64,000 nt of DNA from assembly GCF_033568475.1 (NCBI RefSeq), contig NC_133122.1, positions 79,631,442 to 79,695,441 on the forward strand, written 5' to 3'. Below the pieces are notes generated by a model, which searched no databases, was not told the DNA's origin, and was given only the letters and a program-made list of their open reading frames with translations. This DNA is from Henckelia pumila. Its lineage: Eukaryota > Streptophyta > Magnoliopsida > Lamiales > Gesneriaceae. Shown piece by piece: positions 48,000 to 60,512 of this stretch (position 1 is its first letter; each line of letters begins with the position of its first letter). The translations under genes and the position numbers were made by a program.

Positions 48000-50070
48000 T
48001 GTAACGCCCCGATTTATCTTAATTGATTTTATTTGAGATAATCAGAGTTTCCAGAAGTCAAGGGCCGATTTGATTTTGATCAAGGTCTATTTTGCAAATT
48101 TTGAAATTTCAGGGACTGAAATGCAATTAGTGGATTTTATATATTATCTACACTTTGTTTGACTTCTTGACTTCTCCATCATCTTCTTCCCTCCCCTTGC
48201 ACGCCTCCTCCATCATTTTTTAGAGAAAACTCCTCTTTCAAGCTTTCCAATCCCGGTTTCTGCTCGATCCGTCAATTGAAATTTATTTCTGAAGGCAGTT
48301 TAGCGATCACTGCAGCGAGAGCTTCGTTCTATCGTAAATTTTTCTTCAATCAGCTAGACTTCTATTTTTGGATGCTATTAGAATCAATTGAGTTTCGGTT
48401 ATGTTGTTCTTGTCAGAGTTTTGATCGTTTATTCTCAGTCGGTTTTGAATTAGAGCGTCGTTCGGATTTGTTTTGATTTTTGGAAGCCTCTTTCGAAAAT
48501 TGAGTTTTGAGATTTGTTGGTTTTGTGCCTTTATTGTTGTATTAGCATTGATATGAGTTGATATCAATATTATATTGCTGTATGTGTTTTCGGTTTGATC
48601 CGTGTATAGCCTTTATGCCGCCGGTTAGAGTTTTGGAAAATTGGATCGTTTGTGTGGTTGTATAGTAAGAATTTTGAGTTGTTGAATGATGTTAGTTCTT
48701 TTGCATCTCCGTACAGATTCGTTTGAAGTCTGTTGAGCTCAGAGTTAGCAGTATTAGGTCGTCAAAGAGTTGGACGAAGAGCGGTAAAGAGTTTACCTTG
48801 AGCGTTGTTGTTGTTTAGGTTGTATAGATTTTGATATAACCTCTTTTGTAGCGTATCCAGAGTTGGAGCTACTTGCATTAGAAGGTAAAATCAGTCATCG
48901 TTTAGCGGGATAGCACACTCAAGATAGTTGGTTCTTGAGTTTCCCTTGAATCACATACTTGCATCAATACTTGTTCTAGCATATGAAACTTATATTTTCT
49001 TGTTGATTGAGGTTTTTTTATATGGCTTAATGCTTTATGTTTTCTTATGCATTCATCTTGAGCCAAACCTTTGATTTCAGCGGGAAGAACGGCCCTTTTT
49101 ACTTAGACATTTTGGGGGCTATTTTGCGAGTGGCCTGGGTTGTAGAAGTTCACCTAGTGTCAACATACTCCTCATAGTCGCACCAAAGTCTAGGATATTG
49201 GGATACGTGGCACCACTTTGATTGGGAGAGTCGGTGAGTTCTTACGTGATCTCATCCTCGGGATCCCTAAAGCATAACAGCAATCCCTTGTTTATAAGAG
49301 TTGATATCCCGTTTTTAAAGACATAAATTTCATTCGTCTTAACTTGAATTATGTTGTCTTGAAAGCATGTTGTTGTGATATTATTTTATTTTCTTGTTAT
49401 GTTGCTTTTACTGGGAATATTATTCTCACCGAAGTTATCCGGTTGTTGCTTTGTTTTGTATGTGTACTTGGCGACAGGTGGGGCAGGATCAAGTCAGAGA
49501 CAACATGCTAGGGGTTGAGTTTATAGAAGTGAGGCCTTTGTTTTTAGGATTCAATTCTGTATTCGAACTCGTTTGTGTTTTGGGAGATGTATAATTGTAT
49601 CGAAGCATGTTTAGAACTTCAATTGATTGAGACTTTATGTTGATCTTAGGTATATTGCGAAAGCATGTTTCTGGCATTGATATTTGATATTTCATGTATT
49701 TCCATACCCCGTATTGTTTATGGATTTGAATGCATGTCGGAAGCGAGCTCGGGAGTTCTTAAATGCTTGAGTTTTTCTGCCCAGGCTTCCCGCGCGCGAG
49801 CGATATTTTATCTCGCGCGAGCGCGAGAAGCATTCCTTGGGCTCTGGTTTTGGAGCCCGCGCACGAGCTAGACTCTAACTCGCGCTAGCGCGAGCTCGAG
49901 CCTCCAGCTCCATTGCTGGAGGTGAAGCTCGAGCGCGCGCAAGATGTTTATCTCGCGCGAGCTCGTGGAATTTTTTAAAAAAATATTTCTGTCTTTTACT
50001 TTAATCTTGGATCTTGTTTTCTTATTTATTGTTTACTCCGAGATTATTTGTTTAGAATCGAGGTCTCACA
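48000..50070 (+). repeat. E3 LTR shared by E3a (3') and E3b (5')
   Basis: 2071 bp, TGTAACGCCCCG...GGTCTCACA. Preceded by E3a's GGAGAGAATTG tract and followed immediately by a second primer-binding site and gag. CG-rich CTCGCGCGAG cluster at 49788-49968. Confidence 0.88.
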
Positions 50071-50846
50071 TTAAGTGGTATCAGAGCGATAAGATTCTTG
50101 GTTGAACTAAGAGTGATCGGGGTAGTTTGAGTCCGCATGTATTGGCTCCTCGCATGTGTTTGAGTTATTGAATTGTTTATTTAATTCCATGCGAGCATGC
50201 CTTATTATTTGAGAAGTATTTGAATTACATGATTATGTGATTTAATTTATAAAGAATGGACTACTTGAGATATAACTGTTTTTGTTATCGACTGGTATCT
50301 GATATTCTGAGAGGTTGTAAGGGCACCGACTTGTAGCGATTGAGATATCTTGTGTCCTAACCTTTGATTATCAGATGGGTCCATGTCGAGTTATTAACAG
50401 AAACCCACCGCTAGTTACTCTTCCGAATGATCAAGCTATTACAAAAACTGTTCAGATGGATGCCACAGCGACACTTATGAAAACCTTGCTGAAAAGGTTT
50501 CAGTCGTTTAATCCGCCTTTGTTGCTGGGTACAGAGAATCTTGTTGACTGTGAGAGCTGGTTGGACGACATCGATCAGTTATTTGATTCCCTTGATTATT
50601 TTGACGACTGCCGAACTAGGTTAGTCATTCATCAGCTTCGTGTTGTTGCTAAGAACTGGTGGATCACGACAAAGAGATCCTTGGAGAATCGAGGTACAGT
50701 TATTAATTGGACTCTTTTCAAATATGAGTTTTATAAGCGGTTTTTCCCTATTTCATACCGAAAGGATAAGGGAGCAGAGTTTGCTAATTTGAGGAAAGGG
50801 AACTTGAACATTGAAGAGTATATTACCAAATTCGATAGTCTTATGC
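50071..50846 (+). pseudogene. E3b: second chromovirus body, leader and gag start
   Basis: Primer site TGGTATCAGAGC at 50076-50087, a 287-base leader, then an ATG at 50375 (MGPCRVINRNPPLVTLPN) and Gag core matching E3a (ESWLDDIDQLFDSLDYF, NLNIEEYITKFDSL) with no stop up to 50846, where the E4 LTR begins. The rest of this body should lie right of the window after E4. Confidence 0.85.
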
Positions 50847-52259
50847 TGATAAGTGCATTTTGTGCACTTAATTTGTGTTGATATTATTGGATAATTGCTT
50901 GGTTTCGAGCGGAATTATGTGGAAATTGTTGTTGTTGTTGTTGGATGTCAGGAAATACAGGAAATATTGAAGTTATGATGGATGAAATCAAAGGAGTCAA
51001 GAAAAGAGCGAAGCAAGCAAAGATGGTTCGTATTTTGAAGATTAGATGAAGATGGGACAACAAGCTATACGCGCCCGCGCCTGGATCTAGCGCGTCCACG
51101 CGTCAACTGATGAGAAGTGTTGGAAATTTTACAGAAAGCCATGCGCGCCCGCGCGTGATTGAGTTATTTGAATTATCGGGACAGAATGTTATGCGCGCCC
51201 GCTCGTAAGATTGGTGCGCCCGCGCGTCGCTGTCTGTGTGACGAGGGCTGTGTATAATTTATGAAACTTTTGGATATCTTTGGAAGTTGTTTTGGACGAA
51301 TTTTAGGGGCATATTTAAGGGATTTGTCAGACCTAATGAAGGGCTATCTAGCCGCCATTACACCATAATCTTGAGAGAACTTTTGTGAGATTTTTTTTGG
51401 GATCAAGATTTGAAGATTGCGTGGAACAAAGACGAAGACTTTTCGACCGAACACGGAAAAAAGACTACGGCTTTGTTATTCCTTCTTTATTTATTTCTTT
51501 TGATTATTGAAATATGTTTGAATTCTTAAACATGATTTTTGTTGATATGAATTTGATTATGAACTAAACGTTTTATGTCTAGAGGTTGATATAGCCTAGT
51601 CAAGACATATTTATGAATTGTTGAGTTTAATGAATTGCGTTCTTATAAATTAATTGTGATTCTAGTTTTAAAAGTCTTTTCAATTTACTGGCCATAAATT
51701 GATTTGTCATATTTATTCAGAATCCGGCACTCGGGAGAGGGGATTTAGAATAGGATCAATAGAATTCACACTATTAATTTTTTATATGACTCGGGAGAGC
51801 TTATAGCATTAATAGAGCCTAGAAAGAATATTGTTTTACACATATCATTACAAGTAGATTTTTAATAGGGATATTGGAATCGATTTGTGATTGATACATT
51901 CTATTTGCTACTCGGGAGAGGGAAATAGTATAATCTATGTGTTCTTGGTTATTAATTGAAATGAAATCATGAAAAATAGATTGACTAGGAATGAATATTG
52001 TCGAGACCAGGTGAAATCAAACCTCTAGACTATTTTTCTCTGATTGATAATCTCTTAAGAATTTTGTGTGTGCGCGCTTTGCAAACATCATTATTTATTT
52101 AATTTGTCAGCAATTCTTTAAAGTTTGATTTTCTAGATAAAATTAAGACTATTTTATTTACAAGTATTGAATATTTTCAAATTACTCCTTGTGGGATCGA
52201 CACTCTCTCTTTCACTATATTAAAAGTTGACACTTGTACGCTTGCGAGTAATTTTCACA
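50847..52259 (+). repeat. E4 5' LTR
   Basis: About 1413 bp. The U5 side contains repeated CTCGGGAGAG words (near 51730, 51790 and 51911) and the transcript-leader side four GCGCCCGCGCG-type words (51067-51240). Left target flank is TATGC (50842-50846); the other end is outside the window. Confidence 0.83.
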
Positions 52260-52268
52260 AGAAGTTTT

Positions 52269-52286
52269 TGGCGCCGTTGCCGGGGA
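52269..52286 (+). other. E4 primer-binding site (Asp tRNA type)
   Basis: TGGCGCCGTTGCCGGGGA, identical to that of E2. Confidence 0.92.
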
Positions 52287-52393
52287 GTAATTTTTTATTT
52301 TTGTTTAGTCTTTTGACCAATTAGTCTAAGTTTTAATTTAGAGTTTTTATTTTATCTTATTTTTAGTACTAATTAATTTCTTCTTATTTTTAA

Positions 52394-53785
52394 TTGCAGT
52401 CTATGCGACGATCTCATAGTGCAAATTCTCTATTATTTGATCCGGAGATCGAGCGCACTGCACGTGCTTTAAGAAGATTTAGAAGAGAAAAATTAAGGAA
52501 CATGGCTAAAGAAGAAGCACAACAAGCTCCTCTGGTGCCAATCAGAGATCACTTCAGGCCGACGATCCAGGCTCACTATTCTGGAATCACTCGAGGGACC
52601 ATTAATGCCAACAACTTTGAGTTGAAGCCGACATTAATCAACATGGTTCAGCAGAACCAATTCAATGGAGGCACCACAGCTGATCCTCACTTGCACTTGC
52701 GCACCTTTTTAGAGATTATTGATACGGTAAAAATAAATGGGGTTTCTGAGGATATAATACGTTTACGCTTGTTTCCTTTTTCTCTCACGGACAAGGCACA
52801 GAGCTGGTTGCAGTCATTGTCGCTAGGAAGCATAACAACTTGGGAGGGCATGGCTGTGAAATTTTTAGAGAAGTTCTTTCCTCCATCCAAGGCAACCCAG
52901 CTGAAGATTGAGATCAGTAACTTTCAACAGCATGATTCAGAACAACTATATGAGGCATGGGAAAGGTACAAAGATTTGTTACGACATTGTCCTAATCATA
53001 ATTTTGCAGATTGGGAAGAAATAGAATTTTTCTACAATGGGTTGAATATGCCCACAAGGATGTCAGTGGATTCTGCTGCTGGGGGTACCATATTTGCCAA
53101 GGATCCCGTTCAGGCCTATGAGATGCTGGAACAAATGACAATCAATAGTTATCAATGACCATCTGAACGTATGGGGGTCAAGAAGGGAGTGTATAGTGTT
53201 GATCCTCTTACATCCATCACTGCACAGCTATCTGCGTTGAGTACACAAGTTGCTTCTCTGAACAAGGTGAATATCGCAGAACTTGCAGGTGTGTCGGTTG
53301 CCATAGAAGAATATCATCCACCTGAGGAAGCTCAATATATCAATCCCAGAGGCTATTGAAATTATCGAGGTAACCCTCCTCCTAATACTTATCATCCTGG
53401 CTTACGTAACCATGAAAACGTTTCCTATGCCAACAACAAAAATGTGTTGAAACCCCCTCCGGGATTCAATACAAATCAAGGGGAAGGTAAAGCGTCGTTG
53501 GAGGATGTTGTGTCTACATTTGTTACTGAATCTAACAAGCGGATGTCGAGGACTGAAACTCGAATGGACATCATGGAGACACATATGTGCAGTTTGGGGG
53601 CTATGATGAAATCTATGGAAACACAGATTGGGCAACTTGCGAATGCTTTAAAGGATCAAAATCGAGGACATTTTCCCAGCAATACTGAAGTGAATCCAAA
53701 AGAGCTGTGCAAAGCAGTAGAGTTAAGAAGTGGGAAGAAGTGAGAGGCTGAAGATCAGAGAAAAGCCAAGGAAGTTGAAGAACCA
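52394..53785 (+). pseudogene. E4 gag
   Basis: MQSMRRSHSANSLLFDPEIE opens the frame; the Gag core NQFNGGTTADPHLHLRTFL, LRLFPFSLTDKAQSWLQSL and FLEKFFPPSKATQLKIEI follows, then a YHPP-rich tail and a coiled segment (MKSMETQIGQLANALK). In-frame TGA codons at 53156, 53357 and 53741 are the only breaks up to the protease. A zinc knuckle is not evident. Nearly whole, and useful as a reference for this family. Confidence 0.87.
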
Positions 53786-54753
53786 ATGGTTGAAGAAATC
53801 GTGGTTGAAGAACACAAAAAAGAATCTGAAGCAAAACCGATGTATAAGCCACAACTTCCTTATCCTCAGCGATTCAAGAAGAAGGCACTTGATGAACAGT
53901 TCTCCAAGTTCCTAGACATCTTCAAGAAGATACACATTAATATTCCGTTTGCAGATGCCTTGGAACAAATGCCCAACTATGCCAAGTTCATCAAAGATGT
54001 AATGTCTAAGAAGAGGAGATTGCAAGACAATGAAGTGGTGAATCTGACAGAAGAGTGCAGCGCAATCCTGCAGAAAAAGTTGCCACAAAAGCTTAAGGAT
54101 CCAGGGAGTTTTACTATCCCTTGTTTTATTGGTGGTTCTAAGGTAAATCGAGCTTTATGTGATTTAGGAGAAAGTATTAATTTGATGCCTTTTTCTGTAT
54201 ACAGGACTTTGGAGCATGGAGAAGTCAGGGCGACCACCATCACATTACAGCTGGCTGATCGGAGTATCACATATCCACGGGGTATTGTGGAGGATGTGTT
54301 GGTGAAGGTCGACAAGTTTATATTTCCAGCAGACTTCGTGATTTTAGATATGGATGAAGATGAAGAAACTTCTTTGATCTTTGGGAGACCTTTTCTAGCT
54401 ACTGCACGCGCACTGATCGATGTCCACAAGGGAGAGCTCACACTTCGAGTTGGTGGTGAAGCGGTGATTTTTAATATTTATCACACCATGAGGGAACCAA
54501 ACGAGGTAAGTACATGTAAAAGTATTGAAATTGTTGATTCTCATAATTCTTTTTCATGTGCAGGAATTACTGATCCACTCAAAATATGTTTGGTGGCGAA
54601 TGAGGTGGCTGATAAGGAAGAGGATTGGGAGTTAAATGAGCAAAAAGCATTCCTTGGCAGCGCTTCAAAAGAAAAAATGGTAAGTCCTAAGGAATCTGAA
54701 GCATTGGAAAAAAGTGCACCAGAGGTATCTACTGAAACTCATGATCTTAAAGA
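53786..54753 (+). pseudogene. E4 protease region
   Basis: Pre-protease block FADALEQMPNYAKFIKDVM, then FTIPCFIGGSKVNRALCDLG; the active site reads DLGES where the family has DLGAS. TLQLADRSITYPRGIVEDVL and LIFGRPFLATARALIDVHKG follow. The frame is open for 323 codons from 53786 but shifts by one base at about 54754 before RT. Confidence 0.87.
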
Positions 54754-55885
54754 ATGACTGCGCACTTATGTTATGCATTTCTTGGTAAAAATTCTACTTG
54801 TCCTGTTATTATTTCTTCTCATTTGTCTGCTGTAGAAAGGGATAAGTTGTTGAGAGTTTTGAGAAATTTTAAAACTGCTTTAGGATGGTCAATTTCTGAT
54901 ATTAAGGGTATTAGTCCAACAATTTGCATGCATAAAATTTTGATGGAAGAGTCTTATACTCCTTATGTTGATCATCAGAGGCGGTTGAATCTCGCTATGA
55001 AAGAAGTAGTTAAGAAAGAGGTTTTAAAGTTGTTGAATGCGGGAGTGATTTATGCTATCTCTGAAAGTAGTTGGGTATCTCCTGTTCAAGTGGTGCCTAA
55101 GAAGGGTGGGATTACTGTAGTTAAAAATGAAAATAATGAGTTAATCTCCACACGTACAGTAACTGGCTGGCGAGTTTGTATAGATTATAGGAAGTTGAAC
55201 AAAGCTACTCGTAAAGATCATTTTTCACTTTCTTTCATTGATCAAATGCTTGATAGACTTGCTGGTTATTGTTATTACTGCTTTTTAGATGGTTATTCAG
55301 GTTATAATCAAATTGCTATAGCACCGGAGGATCAAGAGAAGACTACTTTTACGTGTCCCTAAGGCACGTTTGCTTTCAGGAGGATGCCGTTTGTACTATT
55401 TAATGCACCTGCAAATTTTCAGCGGTGTATGATGGCGATTTTTGCAGATATAGTGGAGAACGTGATGTAAGTTTTTATGGATGACTTTTCAGTATTTGGT
55501 TCCTCTTTTGATCATTGCTTGCATAATCTGTCTCTTGTTTTGCAGAGGTGCCAAGAAAAGAATTTAGTGCTAAATTGAGAAAAATGTCACTTTATGGTTC
55601 AAGAGGGCATTGTCCTTGGACATAAAGTGTCATCCAATGGATTAGAGGTGGATCGAGCCAAAGTAGTTGCTATTGAGAAGCTTCCACCTCCAAAGAATAT
55701 CAAAGGCGTCAGAAGTTTTTTAGTCCATGCAGGGTTTTATCGGCGATTAATCAAGGATTTCTCTAAGATTACAAAACCCCTGTGTAATTTGCTTGAAAAA
55801 GATTCTACATTCATATTTGATGATTCTTGTTTGCAGGCCTTTGAAAAGATCAAGAGAGCGTTGATCACAGCACCCATCATGATTC
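54754..55885 (+). pseudogene. E4 reverse transcriptase and start of RNase H
   Basis: RT blocks: SWVSPVQVVPKKGG, GWRVCIDYRKLNKATRKDHF, CFLDGYSGYNQIAIAPEDQE, RRMPF, VFMDDFSVFGSSFDH (catalytic DD), VLGHKVSSNGLEVDRAK, GVRSFL.HAGFYRR. TAA at 55360, TAA at 55468 and TGA at 55576 break it. The sequence stops at ITAPIMI, the entrance of RNase H, where the E5 LTR starts. Confidence 0.86.
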
Positions 55886-57726
55886 TGTTGGAGAACGGCG
55901 ATCAGATCAATCAGAATTGATACCCGGTGCAGCGGAAGTTTAAAAATTTTATATGGAACGATTCCATAATGGGTATCAAAACCTTACGATTAAATTGTGT
56001 GTGTAAAAATTAAATAACAATTATAAATTTTTACCTCCAATCTCGAATCGAGATTATGGACACCAACAGATTGCTCTGCTCTTGTTGTATCTCCCAGGAA
56101 CTGATGGACGAACTATTCTTCAATCAGGTCCACGAACAGAGATTTAATCCCTCTGATAGATTGCACTAGAAAATCTATCAGAAGTTTCTACAAAGAGAAT
56201 TAACGAATTTGATCCGTTAAACCAGACTGTAATTCAAAATTCACAGGCTGGATTTTTCCTGAGCAGAGGGGAGGGGGGCGACCACTGTTAGAGAGAAAAC
56301 TAGGGTTTTTCGAAAATTGTGACCTGTTGTGTGTAATTTCTGTACTGCAATAACTTATTTATAATGTGGGCTGCTAACAGCTTAGGGCCCATTAGTCATA
56401 AGTTCAAGCCTGACAAGCAAAGCCCGCATGTTCAGAAATTAATATAAAATTCATCGTGACTCAGATTGATAAACCGATTTTACCAATGTTCACAGAAACC
56501 ATTTCTGCATCTTTTAGAGTCTAGATAAATTTTCTGAATCCGAATTCAGTTATTTCCAAAAATGCCCATCCCTATGTCATTTTAGGAAATCTTACTCCTC
56601 TACTCTTAAATAAGAAGTCCAACTTCTTTGTTCATTAAATTTAACTCTTTAAATTTAACTATCTCAACGGGGATTAAAAATCCATTACTCTGTGTGACCC
56701 TCAATGGTTCAGGGATACAGCTAGCCGTGGGCTCACAACTCCTTGTGACTCGGAACAACAATTTCCGACTTGCCCATCGAATCATGGTAAGAGCGCCTAG
56801 CAACATCGCCCCATGATTCCCTAGGTATCACTGATAGTGCCTGCAAGAACCAATAGATATTGGTTAGCGTACAGTACGGTCCCTTCATCCATATATCCCG
56901 ATCGAATCAACAACCATTGGTAAATCGAGAGTCGTTCGAGATTCGATAACTATGCAATAAATCATGAAGATCAAATAGTGACATCGCATGTGCTACTAAG
57001 AAACCATTTCTTAAAAAACATCATGTACTCTGGCCAGAGATTCGTCACACTAATATCTCCTCAGATCGCATAGGATATCCACACTCGCAAGTATGTGGTG
57101 AATCCTTGACAACAAAGCATCGACTCCTATATGTGTTGTAACTATACCCAATCCCGACACCTGATGACCCCAATAGAGTCGGTAAACGAGTCAAAGCACA
57201 GTACTAGCATATAGAGTCTCAATGATGTTTCAAGTAGTAAGGACTAATGGTGTACAACCAAAACCGCGGACTTTATCCACTCGATAAGTGATAACCACTT
57301 GGAAAGTCCGGATAGGGTAGTTCGATCATTCATCGTATGAATATCCATTTGCATGCTTCGAACATCTCTATGTTCCATACCAATGAAACGTGGTACTCTG
57401 CATCGCAAATGCTAGTCTCAATCTCGAGCGATCCTTATCCTTATTAACGGACGGCTCAATCAACTAGGAACAGTTTAGAATATACAGTGACTATAAGATG
57501 TGTTTCATGATAGACATCCCCATTTACTACCACATCTTACATACACTATTGTATATTCAAGGTCTTTATCAAAACAAAAATAGTATATCACAATATAACA
57601 ATATGAAGAAAGATAAAGTCATTGCCATTAATAAAAGTGTAAATTATATTAAACAAAAGATTGTTTATACAAAGAGTCATCAAAGCCCTTAGCCACAAGT
57701 TGGCTCAACGGGCACCCACTCTTTCA
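55886..57726 (-). repeat. E5 3' LTR
   Basis: 1841 bp; in element orientation TGAAAGAGTGGG...CTCCAACA. Contains no coding frames of interest. Confidence 0.87.
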
Positions 57727-57740
57727 ATCTCCCACTTGCC

Positions 57741-58829
57741 CTAAAGCCAACTAGTCATACTACGTAGACCCATTGCTTCGCGATGTTTGTCAAATAATGG
57801 TCCTGGCAAGGGCTTAGTAAGTGGATCAGCGATATTGTCTGCAGAGGCCACTCTTTCGACAGTGATGTCTCCTCTTTCCACAATCTCCCGGATGATGTGG
57901 TATTTCCTCAGTACGTGTTTGGATCTTTGATGAGACCTTGGTTCCTTTGCCTGAGCAATGGCACCCGTGTTGTCACAGTAAACCGGGACTGGACCAACAA
58001 CTTCAGGAATGACGCCCAACTCTTGGACGAAATTCCTCATCCAAACGGCCTCTTTAGCAGCAGCTGATGCTGCAATGTATTCTGCCTCAGTGGTGGAATC
58101 CGCTGTGGTGTCCTGCTTGGAACTCTTCCAAGAGACAGCACCGCCATTGAGCATGAACACAAATCCAGAGGTTGACTTCGAGTCATCCACGTCACTTTGG
58201 AAGCTAGAGTCGGTATAGCCTTCCAATTTTAGTTCTCTTCCTCCATATACCATGAACATATTCTTAGTCCTTCGTAATTACTTAAGAATGTCCTTCACGG
58301 CTTTCCAATGCATTTGACCGGGATTAGCTTGATATCTGCTCGTGACACTCAGAGCAAATGCTACATCCGGTCTGGTAGATATCATCCCATACATGATACT
58401 ACCTATGGCTGACGCATATGGTACATGTGTCATTTTCTCTATCTCTTCATCAGTCTTGGGACACATAGACTTGGATAGAGAAACTCCATGACACATGGGT
58501 AGATGTCCTCTCTTGGACCCATCCATTGAAAACCGTTTCAATATGGTGTCGATGTAGGTTGATTGAGTGAGTCCTATCATTCTCTTAGATCTATCTCTAT
58601 AGATCTGTATCCCTAGAATATAGGATGCCTCACCCAAATCCTTCATCGAGAATCTACCTGATAACCATATCTTTGTTGACTGCAACATCCCTACGTCATT
58701 CTTAATGAGTAGGATGTCATCAACATAAAGTACTAAGAATGTCACAGCATCCTTAACTACTTTCTTGTACACGCATGGTTCCTCCGGGTTCTTGATGAAA
58801 CCAAAATCCTTTATTGTTTCATCAAATTT
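57741..58829 (-). pseudogene. E5 RT C-terminus and RNase H
   Basis: From 58829 the frame carries KFDETIKDFGF, catalytic LVLYVDDILLI, RFSMKDLGEASYILGIQI and RPDVAFALSVTSRYQ, an in-frame TAA (58280-58278), then RNase H: LEGYTDSSFQSDVDD, SWKSSKQDTTADSTTEAEY, YCDNTGAIAQAKEPRSHQRS, HIIREIV and NIADPLTKPL. It ends at TAG (57743-57741), the natural end. Apart from single stops it looks conserved. Confidence 0.9.
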
Positions 58830-60512
58830 CTAGTTCCAACTTCTTGATGCTTGTTTTAGACCATAGATTGATCTCTGAAGCTTGCATACCTTATGCTCGC
58901 TTCCCATGGATGTGTATCCCTCAGGCTGCGTCATATAGATTTCTTCCTTAATGTTTCCATTAAGAAATGCAGTCTTCACATCCATTTGCCATATCTCATA
59001 GTCATACCAAGCAGCTATGGCAATAAGGATTCTTATGGACTTGAACATTGCAACTAGTGAAAAGGTTTCATCATAGTCAACTCCTTGTCTTTGAGTATAA
59101 CCTTTCGCCACCAATCGCGCCTTGTAGGTCAATACCTTACCATCAGGCCCAAGCTTTCTCTTGTAGATCCATTTACACCCTATTGGAACAATTCCATCGG
59201 GAGGATCTACTAAAGACCAAACTTGGTTTGTATGCATCGAATCTATTTCCGACTGCATAGCTTCAAGCCATAAATTTGAATCCGCATCAGAAATTGCTTC
59301 TTTGAAGTTTCTTGGATCACATCCAACATCGGGTTCATCTTGATCCCCTTCAAGAAGAAGACCATATCGAATAGGAGGTCTAGAAGTCCTCTCGGATCGT
59401 CTAGGTATAGGCGTGTCTATCAATGGTTCCTGAGGTGTAGGATCGTTATTTTGTATTTCGGGTTCTTCTTGAATTTCTTCGAGTTCCATCATCTCGCCTT
59501 TCTTATCCAATAATAACTCCTTCTCCAAGAAGGTGGCATTCCTTGAAACAAACACCTTTGTTTCAGCAGAATGATAGAAATAATATCCGATTGAATTCTT
59601 CGGATACCTTACAAAATAACATAAGGTGGATCGACTATCCAACTTATCTCCCACTGTCTGCTTCACGTAAGCAGGACATCCCCAAATCCTCAAGTACGAA
59701 TACTTAGGAGCTTTGCCATTCCATAACTCGTATGGTGTTTTATCCACTGCTTTAGTGTGGACGTTGTTCAACAACAATACCGTCGTTTCAAGCGCATAGC
59801 CCCAAAACGAAGGTGGAAGCTCAGTGAAGCTCATCATGGATCGAACCATGTCCAACAAAGTTCGATTACGACGCTCCGATACACCATTCAGCTGTGGTGT
59901 CATAGGAGGAGTCCACTGAGAGAGAATCCCATTCTCTTTCAGATAGTCTAAAAACTCGGTACTTAAGTATTCTCCACCTCGATCCGATCGAAGTGCTTTA
60001 ATACTTTTACCTAGCTTGTTTTCTACTTCAGCCTTGAATTCTTTGAACTTTTCAAATGCTTCAGACTTATATTTTATTAAATATAAATACCCATACCTAG
60101 AATAATCATCAGTAAAGGTAATGAAGTAGGTGTGGCCATATTGAGTACCAATTCTAAATGGACCACAAACGTCTGTATGGATCAAATCCAACAGATTTTG
60201 TCTACGCTCAGGTTTCCCCTTAAAAGGAGATTTAGTCATTTTTCCTTTTAGGCAGGATTCACAAGTAGGTAGAGAGTTAATATCAGACATATCAAACATG
60301 CCCTCTCCCACTAGCTTGTTCATCCTCCTTGAGGAAATATGACCTAGCCTAGCATGCCAAAGGTTTGCCGGGTTTTGACTATCGATTTTCCTTTTGTTTG
60401 TTGTTGCCGGTTTATCAACATAATTTATTGGAACGTCTTTTAATTTTAAGTTATATAGATCGTTTTCAAGTTGTCCATTTCCAATCAAACATTCATTCTT
60501 GTAATATTGCAA
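58830..60512 (-). pseudogene. E5 integrase and RT N-terminus (560-codon open frame)
   Basis: Integrase: zinc finger HARLGH...CESCLKGKM, DDE core with IHTDVCGPF, FTDDYSRYGYLYLI, LRSDRGGEYLS and GVSERRNRTLLDMVRSM. RT: WLEAMQSEIDSM, GCKWIYKRKLGPDG, ARLVAKGYTQRQGVDYDETFS and WQMDVKTAFLNGNIKEEIYM up to IYGLKQASRSWN, where TAG (58832-58830) interrupts. All key acidic residues seem present. Confidence 0.92.

Larger units (their letters stand above)
41381..50070 (+). mobile_element. E3a: Tekay-like chromovirus, both LTRs present
   Basis: 5' LTR 41381-43448, primer site 43454-43465, gag 43466-44400, protease 44401-45000, RT-RH 45030-46340, integrase and chromodomain 46341-47901, 3' LTR 48000-50070. 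LTRs start TGTAACGCCCCG and end GGTCTCACA; by eye they differ by several per cent or more, so it is older than E5. The leader and start of gag are deleted relative to E3b. There are many stops; inactive. Confidence 0.88.
50847..55885 (+). mobile_element. E4: Athila element, 5' part
   Basis: 5' LTR 50847-52259, primer site 52269-52286, gag 52394-53785, protease 53786-54753, RT 54754 onward, cut at 55885 within RNase H by E5. LTR start TGATAAGTGC is shared with E2 but most of the LTR differs. Gag-protease is one frame broken only by three TGA codons. Confidence 0.87.
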
